Shown here in pieces: positions 6,802 through 14,717 of a stretch of DNA of 20,470 bases. Position numbers and translations under genes: made by a program. Below the pieces are notes generated by a model. The model was not told the DNA's origin and did no database searches. It saw only the letters and a list, made by a program, of their open reading frames with translations. This DNA comes from Marinilabilia sp. UBA5340. GTDB lineage: Bacteria; Bacteroidota; Bacteroidia; Bacteroidales; Marinilabiliaceae. The stretch covers positions 1 to 20,470 of the forward strand of contig DHQK01000045.1 of NCBI GenBank assembly GCA_002411085.1. Direction: 5' to 3'. Within the stretch, counting starts at the first letter, position 1. The number at the start of each line of letters is the position of its first letter.

Positions 6802-7413
6802 ATGGCATTGAAAAATATTATATTTGATCTGGGTGATGTACTGATTCCATTGAGGAGAGAAGAAGCCCGGAAATCATTTGAAGCGCTGCTTCCTGCAGGT
6901 AATCCCCAAACAGACATCTTTTCTTTTAAGACGCTGGATGCCTTCATGGATTATGAAACCGGACAGATATCCACTGAAGCGTTTTTAGAACGTATTCGGA
7001 CATATTTTCGTAGAGATGTTTCGGGCGAGCAGATCGTAGATGCCTGGAACCGTATTATCGGAGATTTTCCTGAAGTTCATGTGGAAATGTTGCGGAAACT
7101 AGGGCGGGAATATCGCCTATTTGTGCTGAGTAACACCAATGAGATTCATGTCCGTAAATTTGAAAAAGAGGTCCCCGGAGTGGATCATCTCGGAGACCTC
7201 TTTGAAAAACTTTATTACTCCCATGAACTGGGACTTCGAAAACCACAGGAGGAAATCTATCAACGAGTACTGAGCGAAAGCAGCCTGAATCCTGCAGAAA
7301 CACTGTTTGCCGATGATCTGCCGGAAAATATTGAATCCGCTGGCAAGCTGGGGCTTCAGACGCTACATGTTACTCCCGGGATGGATTTGCCAGGATGGTT
7401 CAACCGATTGTAG
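6802..7413 (+). CDS. HAD-superfamily hydrolase (subfamily IA, YihX-like phosphatase)
   Basis: 203 residues, a usual length for small cytoplasmic HAD phosphatases that hydrolyse sugar phosphates or similar metabolites. Motif I is IFDLGDVL with nucleophile Asp9; Gly at +2 is the variant seen in the YihX group. Motif II is LSNTNE (about residue 111). Motif III is Lys in LRKPQEEIY (about residue 145). Motif IV is FADDLPENI (about residue 171). A helical cap lies between motifs I and II (residues about 15-80). The start MALKNIIF was chosen because it places motif I at the N-terminus as in relatives and follows a -7 box. It is convergent with the SPOR-domain gene, with 18 nt between. The exact substrate cannot be told from sequence. 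Confidence 0.9.
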   Translation: MALKNIIFDLGDVLIPLRREEARKSFEALLPAGNPQTDIFSFKTLDAFMDYETGQISTEAFLERIRTYFRRDVSGEQIVDAWNRIIGDFPEVHVEMLRKLGREYRLFVLSNTNEIHVRKFEKEVPGVDHLGDLFEKLYYSHELGLRKPQEEIYQRVLSESSLNPAETLFADDLPENIESAGKLGLQTLHVTPGMDLPGWFNRL

Positions 7414-7431
7414 GCATTGTTTCTTCTGTGA

Positions 7432-7848
7432 TTAGCGTTTTACCAGAACCCACACATCCTCTTTCCCGGGTTGAGTGCGTTCCTGTTGCATTTTGCTAAT
7501 GGCTTCCTTTTTGTCCGCAAATCTCATGTAGGAGACCTTGTAGAAATCAGTGTTTTCACCCCAGGTGCGCATGATTACTTCGGAGTTGAAGCCTTTGCCG
7601 GTCAATTCTTTTTGGAATGACTCCGCATTATCCTGACTGGAGAAACTTCCTGCAATCAGAAAATACTTGTTGGGTTTTGGCTCCGGTTTTGGTTCCGGCT
7701 TGGGCTCTTCTACCTTTTTGGCAATAGTGTCAGGTTTTGGGGCAGGAGCAACTTTTTTAACCGGCTCTTTTTTAGGAGGTTCTTTTTTGTCCTTACAAGC
7801 TACCCCAAGTACTAAAAGGGCTGTGGCTAATAGAAAAATTTTCTTCAT
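7432..7848 (-). CDS. SPOR-domain lipoprotein
   Basis: 138 residues from ATG at 7848; a longer frame begins 12 codons upstream but lacks a signal at its front. MKKIFLLATALLVLGVAC is a type II signal peptide with the lipidated Cys at residue 18. A low-complexity Lys/Pro/Glu linker follows (residues about 19-62, PKPEPKPEPKP), long enough to cross part of the periplasm. A C-terminal SPOR domain begins at NKYFLIAGSFSSQDNAE (about residue 63) and runs to the end. SPOR domains bind peptidoglycan stripped of stem peptides, at septa or sites of wall turnover. It is a single gene, convergent with the HAD gene, and lies downstream of the two-component genes on the same strand but 107 nt away. The target is inferred from the family. 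Confidence 0.9.
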   Translation of the reverse strand: MKKIFLLATALLVLGVACKDKKEPPKKEPVKKVAPAPKPDTIAKKVEEPKPEPKPEPKPNKYFLIAGSFSSQDNAESFQKELTGKGFNSEVIMRTWGENTDFYKVSYMRFADKKEAISKMQQERTQPGKEDVWVLVKR

Positions 7849-7954
7849 AATTGTGAAATTAGTCTGCTTAAGTTGGCAAATCAACCTTAAAAATAGGTAA
7901 TTTTTAATAGTACACTACAAATTAAGGCATTATTTGAACAACAATGCAAAAAAA

Positions 7955-8656
7955 TCAATCTACAAATTTATATCCTACCCCTTTGATGGTCCTGATATGA
8001 TCCTGCCCGATCTTCTCACGCAACTTTCTGATGTGTACATCGATGGTTCTGTCGCCGACAATGATGTTGTCTCCCCATACTGAGGCATATATCTCGTCAC
8101 GCGTAAAAACCCGATCGGGCTTGGCTGCCAGTAATAGCAACAATTCGAACTCTTTTTTAGGTAGGGAAAGTTCTTTTTCTCCTGCAGTAACCATGTATTT
8201 TTCACGGTCAATTACCAGATCTCCAATTGTAATTTTATTGTCTTCACTTGTTGTGTCGGGCTGAGCAACATAGGCGTAGCGTTTTAGCAGAGCTTTCACG
8301 CGGGAAATGAGTACCTTGGGCTTGATGGGCTTGGTGATATAATCATCTGCTCCTGCATCGAAACCGGCAATTTGCGAGTAATCTTCACCTCTGGCTGTCA
8401 GAAACACTACCAGTGTGTTTTTTAGAGTTGGTACTTTCCTCAATTCTTCACAAGTCTCTATCCCGTCCATTCCGGGCATCATTACGTCCAGAACGATCAG
8501 ATGCGGGTTTTCTGCCTGGGCAATTTTGAGCGCATCATGTCCATTGCTGGAGGTCAGGACAGTGAATCCCTCTTTTTTCAGATTGTAACCGATGAATTCC
8601 AGAATATCCGGCTCATCGTCTACCAGCAGAATTTTGTAATTAGATGTTTCATTCAT
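7955..8656 (-). CDS. OmpR/PhoB-family response regulator
   Basis: 233 residues. An N-terminal receiver domain (residues 7-120) has the acidic pair Asp13-Asp14, phosphoacceptor Asp57 in LIVLDVMMPGMDG, Thr87, and Lys109 in TKPIKP. A C-terminal winged-helix DNA-binding domain (about 137-232) has the typical EFELLLLLA, RTIDVHIRKLREKIG and IKGVGYKF segments. It lies 58 nt downstream of the histidine kinase gene on the same strand and is surely its partner. Because the pair is divergent from a phosphate permease, and the kinase looks PhoR-like, I suspect a PhoB-type role in phosphate limitation; this is inference, as OmpR-family members cannot be told apart reliably by eye. Confidence 0.93.
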   Translation of the reverse strand: MNETSNYKILLVDDEPDILEFIGYNLKKEGFTVLTSSNGHDALKIAQAENPHLIVLDVMMPGMDGIETCEELRKVPTLKNTLVVFLTARGEDYSQIAGFDAGADDYITKPIKPKVLISRVKALLKRYAYVAQPDTTSEDNKITIGDLVIDREKYMVTAGEKELSLPKKEFELLLLLAAKPDRVFTRDEIYASVWGDNIIVGDRTIDVHIRKLREKIGQDHIRTIKGVGYKFVD

Positions 8657-8714
8657 GGTCGTAGATTCGTTAGGTTTGCTCTATCTTCTATTTTCTAAAT
8701 TTGACTTGCTGTAC

Positions 8715-9743
8715 TCAGGCTTTTTCGAGTGTAAAAGTAAACGAAGTTCCTTTTCCCGGAGTACTGTTGACATTGATGGTTTGCTTGTGGGCTTCAATGA
8801 TATGTTTAACAATAGCCAGGCCCAGCCCTGTTCCGCCCTGCTCTCGTGAGCGGCTTTTGTCGGCGCGGTAAAACCGCTCAAATACGCGTGGCAGATCCGG
8901 TTGCGAAATGCCAATGCCGTTATCGCGTACCTCTACCAGCACCAGATTGTCCATATCATAAAAGCTGACCGTTGTCTGCCCCCCCTCCTTTCCATAATTG
9001 ATGGAGTTGACAATGAGATTGCTGAGCACCTGAAAGATATGTGGCTTGTCCCCCTTCACACTGATGGATTTGTCAGCCGTTCTGCCAAATTTAAGCTTTA
9101 TGTTTTTTTTGTCGGCCCTAACTTCCTGTAAGTCAAAAACCTCATAGACCAGTTGGTGGAGGTTGAATTTGGAAATGTTCAGCTCCAGCTCTCCGGATTC
9201 CAGTTTGGAAATGGCCTCCAGGTCTTCAATAATGGAAATCATGCGGTCGATACTGCGTTCTGTTCGTTGTAAATACAGCATGTTGATTCCCGGATCATCG
9301 ATGCCTCCTTCCAACAGGGTCAGAATATACCCCTGAATATTGAAAATAGGAGTTTTTAGTTCGTGCGAAACATTGCCCAGAAATTCTTTGCGGTACTTTT
9401 CCAATTGCCGCAATTGCTGAATTTCCATGGTTTTTCCTTTCATCCACTCGGCAACTTCCCGGTTTACCTGGGAGAAAATATCATTATCCGTATCAGTGGC
9501 TTCTTTTAGCCCTGGTTTAAAGTTTTGGATCGACTTGTAGATGGGCTTTATTTTGGCATAAATAAAAAGGCTGATGAGGTAATTGACCACTGAGAAGGCA
9601 ATGCCGGTAAAGAGAGGAATGGTGATTAGCAGAGAAATGGTAAGGTTAGGGCTGAAATAATTGATTAAAAAAAAGATCAGGGCAAGAACCAGAAATGTGA
9701 TCGTAATGTATCCAACAATTCTTTGTGGTGCGATGGATTTCAT
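8715..9743 (-). CDS. PhoR-like membrane sensor histidine kinase
   Basis: 342 residues. Two transmembrane segments near the N-terminus (about 10-29 and 35-60) are separated by only a few residues, so there is almost no periplasmic sensor. The protein may sense through the membrane or a partner, as E. coli PhoR does with PstSCAB/PhoU. The dimerisation/phosphoacceptor domain has His127 in GNVSHELKTPIFNIQGYI. The ATPase domain shows the N box (VLSNLIVNSINYG), G1 (VRDNGIGI), F box (VFERFYRADKSRS) and G2 (GGTGLGLAIVKHI). A CheY-like partner follows 58 nt downstream. There is no PAS domain, unlike many PhoR proteins. The ATG at 9743 gives the expected membrane N-terminus. It is divergent from the phosphate permease across a 354-bp spacer. 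Confidence 0.92.
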   Translation of the reverse strand: MKSIAPQRIVGYITITFLVLALIFFLINYFSPNLTISLLITIPLFTGIAFSVVNYLISLFIYAKIKPIYKSIQNFKPGLKEATDTDNDIFSQVNREVAEWMKGKTMEIQQLRQLEKYRKEFLGNVSHELKTPIFNIQGYILTLLEGGIDDPGINMLYLQRTERSIDRMISIIEDLEAISKLESGELELNISKFNLHQLVYEVFDLQEVRADKKNIKLKFGRTADKSISVKGDKPHIFQVLSNLIVNSINYGKEGGQTTVSFYDMDNLVLVEVRDNGIGISQPDLPRVFERFYRADKSRSREQGGTGLGLAIVKHIIEAHKQTINVNSTPGKGTSFTFTLEKA

Positions 9744-9888
9744 AATGTATGGATAGGTTGAATCTTGTAAACTCTTTTTTTTAATTGCTTTTTTTCACTG
9801 GTCGACACAGAAATACCTCCGACAAAGCAGTTTTTATAAAGTTCTTTTTCGATAAAGAATCATTTTTTCATCCCTGCTGTGTGACGGA

Positions 9889-9896
9889 CAAATTTA
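9889..9896 (-). promoter_or_regulatory. Possible -7 box for the kinase/regulator operon
   Basis: Read on the minus strand this is TAAATTTG, an exact TAnnTTTG match, about 145 nt before the kinase ATG. No good -33 element at normal spacing was found, so confidence is low. The rest of the 9744-10021 spacer is AT-rich and shows no gene. Confidence 0.25.
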
Positions 9897-10021
9897 TAGG
9901 AAAAAGCTATTGAACCTGTGAGGCAACTGCTGCAAGCTACATATTAATTTTTTGTTAAGTGACAGGAAGTGCTGAAAACATTAAAATTAACGCTAAATTT
10001 GAGAAAAATGTATTCAGAAAC

Positions 10022-10038
10022 CTAACAAAAATTTAACA
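10022..10038 (+). promoter_or_regulatory. Pho-box-like direct repeat
   Basis: CTAACA and TTAACA are separated by five bases (AAAAT), an 11-bp period. This is the layout of PhoP/PhoB-type sites, and the half site resembles the TTAACA of Bacillus PhoP boxes. It lies 32-48 bp before the -7 box at 10070, where an activator could replace a missing -33 element. The regulator encoded next door is the obvious candidate. Whether Bacteroidota PhoB uses this half site is an assumption. Confidence 0.4.
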
Positions 10039-10069
10039 TTAGGGTCTGAAAAGAACCATTTTTGGCCAC

Positions 10070-10077
10070 TATTTTTG
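10070..10077 (+). promoter_or_regulatory. -7 box of the phosphate permease gene
   Basis: TATTTTTG is an exact TAnnTTTG match 21 nt before the ATG at 10098. No TTTG is found at -33, fitting an activator-dependent promoter. Confidence 0.45.
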
Positions 10078-10097
10078 CAGCCAAAACATACAGGAAT

Positions 10098-12362
10098 ATG
10101 ACACTTGTCTGGACCATCGCCATTGTACTCTCTCTTTTGGCGGTCATTGATCTGATCGTAGGGGTATCCAATGATGCGGTAAACTTTTTAAACTCAGCCA
10201 TTGGTAGCAGAGTGGCTTCACGACGTACCATCTTTTGGATTGCCGGTGCCGGCATTATATTGGGTACTTTCTTTTCATCAGGGATGATGGAAGTAGCCCG
10301 AAAAGGTGTGATTTATCCTCAGAACTTCTTTCTTACGGAATTGATGATCATTTTTCTGGCTGTGATGATTGTGGATATCCTGCTTATCGATTCTTATAAT
10401 ACACTGGGTTTTCCCACCTCCACTACTATTGCTGTGGTATTTGAACTTACAGGAGCGGCGCTGGCGATGGCTTTTATCAAAACAAGTGGTTCATTGACAG
10501 AAGGAACGATGCTTTCGGATTATATCAATACAGGACGGGTATTTTTGCTTTTTTCAGGCATTTTGGTCTCCATCCTTTTTGCCTTTGTAACAGGAGCAAT
10601 TATTCAGTTGATATCCAGAGTGGTTTTTTCATTCCGATATCATGGGCGTTTCCGTATTTTATTTGCTTTGTTTGGAGCACTTTCTGTTTCAGGAATTCTT
10701 TTTCTGATTTTTAAGAAAGGAATTGAAAGTTCTGTTTATTGGGATTCACCATTGATTTTGTGGTCAGGTGATCATCCTTACTATTCTTTTTTAATGGTAT
10801 TTGTTGCCACGTTCTTCTTGTTTTACCTGCTATCCTTGTTGTTCCAGGCAGATATTCCCAGATTGGTAGTACTGTTTGGCACATTTGCCCTGGCATTGTC
10901 GTTTGCCGCCAACGACCTGGTCAATTTTATTGGAATTCCACTTGCAGGTATTGAGAGTTTCAGGGCCTTTATTTCGTCGGGGACTACCCTGACTCCCGGG
11001 TCTTACGATCTGGCCTTTTTGAGTGATGACTGGTTACGCAACCACGGCTTTCAGGATTGGGTATACGCGGCTTTTTTTCTTGGTTCGGGTGTGGTAATGG
11101 TTCTGACACTGTTTTATTCCAAAAAGGCCCGTTCTGTAACCGAAACAGAAGTGTATCTGGGGAGGCAGCATTCCGGACAGGAGCATTTTGAGCCTTCCCA
11201 ATTATCTCGTACTCTGGTTCGGCACTTTTTGAAGTTTTACAGCAGCGCCGACCGATTGTTACCTGTGAAAGTGCATCGGTTTATATCAAAGCAATATCAG
11301 CGGAATGATGACCAAACAACCGGAAAACGTGTGGATGAAGTCATTTACTTTGACACACTGAGAGCTTCTGTAAATTTGGTTGTGGCAAGTGTTCTTATCA
11401 GTCTGGGGACATATTGGGGCTTTCCATTGTCCACGACTTTTGTGGTTTTTATGGTAGCCATGGGTACTTCTCTGGCTGATCAGGCATGGGGCCGTGAAAG
11501 TGCGGTTTACCGGATTTCAGGGGTCCTTTCCATACTTGGAGGCTGGTTTATTACTGCATGTCTTGGTTTTCTGGGGGCCTTTGTGCTCACCCTGTTATTG
11601 TGGTGGGGAACCTGGATAACCATTGTTGCTGCCCTGGTTTTCATGGTGTTTTATCTCGTTAAGAGTACCAGATATCATCGTAAAAGACAACTTGAAAAGG
11701 TTCGTTTTAAGGAGGAAATTTCCAATGAAATTGCACAAAATATCGGATGGATGCGTAATGCAGGGAGTGATACTGTCCGCAAATTGATGCTGGAATCTTC
11801 CAAGATTTATTTTCTTCTGGTTCAGGGATTGTTGGATGAAAATGATGTGAAGTTGTTTGAGATCAGAGAACGAACCCAGAGACTTAGAGATCGAGTAAAG
11901 GGAACGAAGACAGAGTTTTTCAGAACCATGAGCAGGATGCCTGAAGAATCGCAAGATCCCGGGCAGTTTTTCATTCAGGCACTGGATTACCTTAACGAGT
12001 TGACCAATACACTTTTGGCTATGGTTAATCCAGCTTACGAACATGTTAAGAATCAACACAAAGGGCTGGTGGATTACCAGCGTGATGATTTGACTGCCAT
12101 TCTGGAAGAGACGAATGCCTTTTTTAATTTTATGGTGCATCTCGAAAAGGATAAAAAATTTGCCTTGCTTCCCGAGTTACAGCAAAGAAAACATTCCCTC
12201 TTCGAACTCATTGAGAATATGCGTCTTCATCACATCCGGCAAATTCGCTCCGGGCAGGGGAAGACCCGTATCAATATCATTTATATGGAACTCCTGGGAG
12301 AAACCCGCAATCTGGTGACGTATTCTCTTAATCTGGTGAATTCTTTGAAACACCTGTTCTGA
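10098..12362 (+). CDS. PiT-family inorganic phosphate permease with C-terminal PhoU-like region
   Basis: 754 residues from ATG at 10098; a TTG 36 nt earlier is open but lies upstream of the -7 box. It imports phosphate with a cation across the inner membrane. The family repeat is visible twice: DLIVGVSNDAVNFLNSAIGS near the N-terminus and AANDLVNFIGIPLAG in the middle, each in a hydrophobic half with several membrane helices. A third conserved stretch is FPLSTTFVVFMVAMG. After the last membrane segments (about residue 540) comes a soluble, charged, helical region of roughly 200 residues resembling PhoU (KLMLESSKIYFLLVQG and on). A fused PhoU-like tail suggests self-gating or signalling of uptake. 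It is divergent from the PhoR/PhoB-like pair. The family is clear; the PhoU assignment of the tail rests on position and helical character. Confidence 0.9.
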   Translation: MTLVWTIAIVLSLLAVIDLIVGVSNDAVNFLNSAIGSRVASRRTIFWIAGAGIILGTFFSSGMMEVARKGVIYPQNFFLTELMIIFLAVMIVDILLIDSYNTLGFPTSTTIAVVFELTGAALAMAFIKTSGSLTEGTMLSDYINTGRVFLLFSGILVSILFAFVTGAIIQLISRVVFSFRYHGRFRILFALFGALSVSGILFLIFKKGIESSVYWDSPLILWSGDHPYYSFLMVFVATFFLFYLLSLLFQADIPRLVVLFGTFALALSFAANDLVNFIGIPLAGIESFRAFISSGTTLTPGSYDLAFLSDDWLRNHGFQDWVYAAFFLGSGVVMVLTLFYSKKARSVTETEVYLGRQHSGQEHFEPSQLSRTLVRHFLKFYSSADRLLPVKVHRFISKQYQRNDDQTTGKRVDEVIYFDTLRASVNLVVASVLISLGTYWGFPLSTTFVVFMVAMGTSLADQAWGRESAVYRISGVLSILGGWFITACLGFLGAFVLTLLLWWGTWITIVAALVFMVFYLVKSTRYHRKRQLEKVRFKEEISNEIAQNIGWMRNAGSDTVRKLMLESSKIYFLLVQGLLDENDVKLFEIRERTQRLRDRVKGTKTEFFRTMSRMPEESQDPGQFFIQALDYLNELTNTLLAMVNPAYEHVKNQHKGLVDYQRDDLTAILEETNAFFNFMVHLEKDKKFALLPELQQRKHSLFELIENMRLHHIRQIRSGQGKTRINIIYMELLGETRNLVTYSLNLVNSLKHLF

Positions 12363-12425
12363 TAATTGTTGTTTCGGTTGAATTCTTTTTTGTAACTTTC
12401 TTTTTTTAACTAAATCATAAATGTT

Positions 12426-12668
12426 ATGGGACTGTTTCTTTCAATTATTGTTGGCATCCTCGCCGGATATCTTGGAAGCCTTATCTTTAAAGGTTCGGGA
12501 CTGGGTCTATTATGGAACCTGATCGTTGGTATTATTGGGGGTGTTATCGGAGGTGCTGTTTTTGAATTTTTGGGAATGCACGGTCACGGAGTGCTTTGGC
12601 AATTGATCTCAGCTACAGTGGGAGCTGTTATTCTGCTTTGGATCGTGTCTGCTTTAAAAAGAAAGTAA
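12426..12668 (+). CDS. GlsB/YeaQ/YmgE-family small membrane protein
   Basis: 80 residues, mostly hydrophobic, with three membrane segments rich in Gly: about residues 2-20 (LSIIVGILAGYLGS), 28-50 (WNLIVGIIGGVIGGAVF) and 57-76. This is the pattern of the transglycosylase-associated/GlsB family, small stress-related inner-membrane proteins without a known catalytic role. The ATG at 12426 starts directly before the first membrane segment; another ATG at 12421 is in a different frame and closes early. It lies 63 nt after the phosphate permease and 5 nt before rmuC, so it is probably translated from the same message as rmuC and comF. Confidence 0.85.
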   Translation: MGLFLSIIVGILAGYLGSLIFKGSGLGLLWNLIVGIIGGVIGGAVFEFLGMHGHGVLWQLISATVGAVILLWIVSALKRK

Positions 12669-12673
12669 ATTTT

Positions 12674-14002
12674 ATGCTGCTGAATCTTATTGTTGTTGCT
12701 TTATTGCTCTCCTGTTTGGTATTGTTGATTATCCTTGTTGTTCGGAGTAAACAAAATGAAACTTATAAGCTTACTGAAAATATAAGAGAATTAATGCGTG
12801 AGGAGTTGCGCGATAACCGATCCGAACTGGCAGCTTCCCTTCGTCAGAATCGTGAGGAATTGTCACTGAATCTGGAGCGACTTACTACTACTTTGCAGGA
12901 GCGATTGTTTAAGATGCAGGAGGGGATGGACAATAATGCGCGTTTTAACCGACAGGAGTTGTCCCGCTCTTTGAAGGACTTTGGAGAATCTTTCGCCCAC
13001 AATGTTTCAGAGTTTAAAGATCTTCAAAAGCAACGATTTGATGAGATGGCCCGCAAACAGGACGATTTGGTGAAATCTACCGAAACGCGGTTGGAGCGTA
13101 TGCGTGAAACGGTGGATGAGAAGCTACATAAAACCCTGGAGGAGCGTCTGGGGCAATCCTTCAAATTGGTAACCGAAAGATTGGAGGCTGTTCGTGAAGG
13201 GTTGGGAGAGATGAAGAACATGGCCGGAGAAGTAGGAGACCTGAAGCGTGTTTTGAGTAATGTTAAAACCCGGGGTGTTCTCGGTGAAATTCAACTGGGA
13301 AACATTCTTGAACAGATCATGACTCCCGAGCAATACGATAAGAATGTGAAAACCAAGGCAGATTCCTCCGGACACGTGGAGTATGCCATTAAACTTCCCG
13401 GACGGGATGATGACGGACAAATGGTTTATCTTCCTGTTGATGCTAAATTTCCACAAGAGGATTACAGCCGTCTGCAGGAAGCTTTTGAGAAAGGTGATGC
13501 CGATACCGTAAATTTTGCCACCCGACAACTGGTTGCTGCAATTAAACGGTCTGCTGCCGACATTCGTGATAAATATCTGGATCCTCCTCATACCACCGAT
13601 TTTGGGATCTTGTTTTTACCCTTTGAGGGGCTTTATGCAGAAGTTGTGCGGCAGCCAGATCTGGTAGCTGTTTTACAACGGGACTTCAAAGTTATTGTCA
13701 CCGGGCCAACCACCCTGGCTGCCATGCTCAATAGTTTGCAAATGGGCTTCCGTACGCTCGCCATACAGAAGCGCAGTAGTGAAGTTTGGGAAATACTGGG
13801 AGCTGTGAAAACTCAGTTTGGACAATTTAAAAATGTACTGAACAAGGCACGCGAAAAAATCCGTCAGGCGGATAATGAAATTGAAACTTTGGTTACTACA
13901 CGTACCAACGTAATGATGCGTAAACTCAAAAAAGTACAGGAGCTTCCGGCCGAAAAGAGTCAGGCCCTGCTGGAAGCCCTGGAGGAGCAGGATTCAGATT
14001 AA
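12674..14002 (+). CDS. rmuC: DNA recombination protein RmuC
   Basis: 442 residues, a normal RmuC length. One N-terminal membrane anchor (residues about 2-24) is followed by a long coiled coil (about 35-200, many Arg/Glu/Leu heptads) and the conserved RmuC core with a restriction-nuclease-like fold. The core shows GVLGEIQLGNILEQIM, then VYLPVDAKFPQEDY with the putative catalytic Asp and Lys, and FGILFLPFEGLYAEVVR. In E. coli loss of RmuC raises inversion between short repeats, so a role as a nuclease limiting recombination is assumed. The ATG at 12674 was chosen because an upstream start would overlap the GlsB-like gene and spoil the membrane anchor. comF begins 10 nt after its stop. Confidence 0.95.
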   Translation: MLLNLIVVALLLSCLVLLIILVVRSKQNETYKLTENIRELMREELRDNRSELAASLRQNREELSLNLERLTTTLQERLFKMQEGMDNNARFNRQELSRSLKDFGESFAHNVSEFKDLQKQRFDEMARKQDDLVKSTETRLERMRETVDEKLHKTLEERLGQSFKLVTERLEAVREGLGEMKNMAGEVGDLKRVLSNVKTRGVLGEIQLGNILEQIMTPEQYDKNVKTKADSSGHVEYAIKLPGRDDDGQMVYLPVDAKFPQEDYSRLQEAFEKGDADTVNFATRQLVAAIKRSAADIRDKYLDPPHTTDFGILFLPFEGLYAEVVRQPDLVAVLQRDFKVIVTGPTTLAAMLNSLQMGFRTLAIQKRSSEVWEILGAVKTQFGQFKNVLNKAREKIRQADNEIETLVTTRTNVMMRKLKKVQELPAEKSQALLEALEEQDSD

Positions 14003-14012
14003 TAAAGTCAAC

Positions 14013-14717
14013 ATGCCCAACCCTTTCCTAAAATATCTTTCCGGACTGGCATCCCTGGTTTTTCCTCAGGTGTGTAGAGGCTGTGGCGAATCGGTAGAAA
14101 TAAATCGCGCAGTATTATGCCGAAAATGTGAAGCAGAATTACCACGTACTTATTTTGAGAAAGTCCCAGGAAATCCTGTCGAGCAGATGTTTTGGGGACG
14201 ATGCCAACTTCAATTTGCCACCTCTTTGTTTTTTTACCGGAAAGGAGAGCTTCTTCAGGACATCATTCACCAGCTAAAATACAAAGGTCATAAGCATTCC
14301 GGGTTCTATCTGGGTCAACAAGCCGGCAGGATACTGCTCAGAGAAGGTATGACCAACCGATTCGACATTGTGGTGCCTGTTCCGCTTCATGCCAGAAAGG
14401 AGAAGAACCGCGGATACAATCAAAGCCGCATTATTGCTGAGGGACTGGAAGATATTACATCCATCCGGGTGGCAGGAGATGCAGTTATCCGGACGGTATA
14501 CTCGGATAGTCAGACCCGCAAAGGACGCTACGAGCGGTGGCAAAATGTGGAAGGCATCTTTAAAGTTTTGCACAAAGATGTGTTTCGTAACAAGCACTTG
14601 CTGATTCTGGATGATGTCGTTACCACAGGTGCCACCATTGAAGCGCTTTGCATGGCGTTCTCAGATATTGAAAATATTCAGTTATCCGTCCTGACGATCG
14701 GTATTGCAGCCGGTTAA
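14013..14717 (+). CDS. comF: ComF-family phosphoribosyltransferase-like protein
   Basis: 234 residues. An N-terminal zinc ribbon has Cys21, Cys24, Cys36 and Cys39 (VCRGCGE and LCRKCE). A type I phosphoribosyltransferase domain follows, with PVPLHARKEKNRGYNQS and the PRPP-binding loop LLILDDVVTTGATIEAL near the C-terminus. ComF proteins work in the cytoplasm in natural DNA uptake, downstream of the ComEC channel; in many non-competent bacteria the role is unclear. It is the last of three closely spaced plus-strand genes with rmuC, another DNA-handling gene. Its stop codon overlaps the stop of the convergent homoserine dehydrogenase gene (shared TTAA at 14714-14717), and no terminator hairpin lies between them. 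Confidence 0.93.
   Translation: MPNPFLKYLSGLASLVFPQVCRGCGESVEINRAVLCRKCEAELPRTYFEKVPGNPVEQMFWGRCQLQFATSLFFYRKGELLQDIIHQLKYKGHKHSGFYLGQQAGRILLREGMTNRFDIVVPVPLHARKEKNRGYNQSRIIAEGLEDITSIRVAGDAVIRTVYSDSQTRKGRYERWQNVEGIFKVLHKDVFRNKHLLILDDVVTTGATIEALCMAFSDIENIQLSVLTIGIAAG

Noticed and set aside
7667..7900. Gly/Ser-rich plus-strand frame
   Set aside because: Antisense of the Lys/Pro/Glu linker of the SPOR lipoprotein.
11595..12140. 181-codon minus-strand frame opposite the phosphate permease
   Set aside because: It lies wholly inside a well-supported gene in antisense and has no family features.
13124..13591. 155-codon minus-strand frame opposite rmuC
   Set aside because: Antisense shadow of a conserved core region; no independent evidence.
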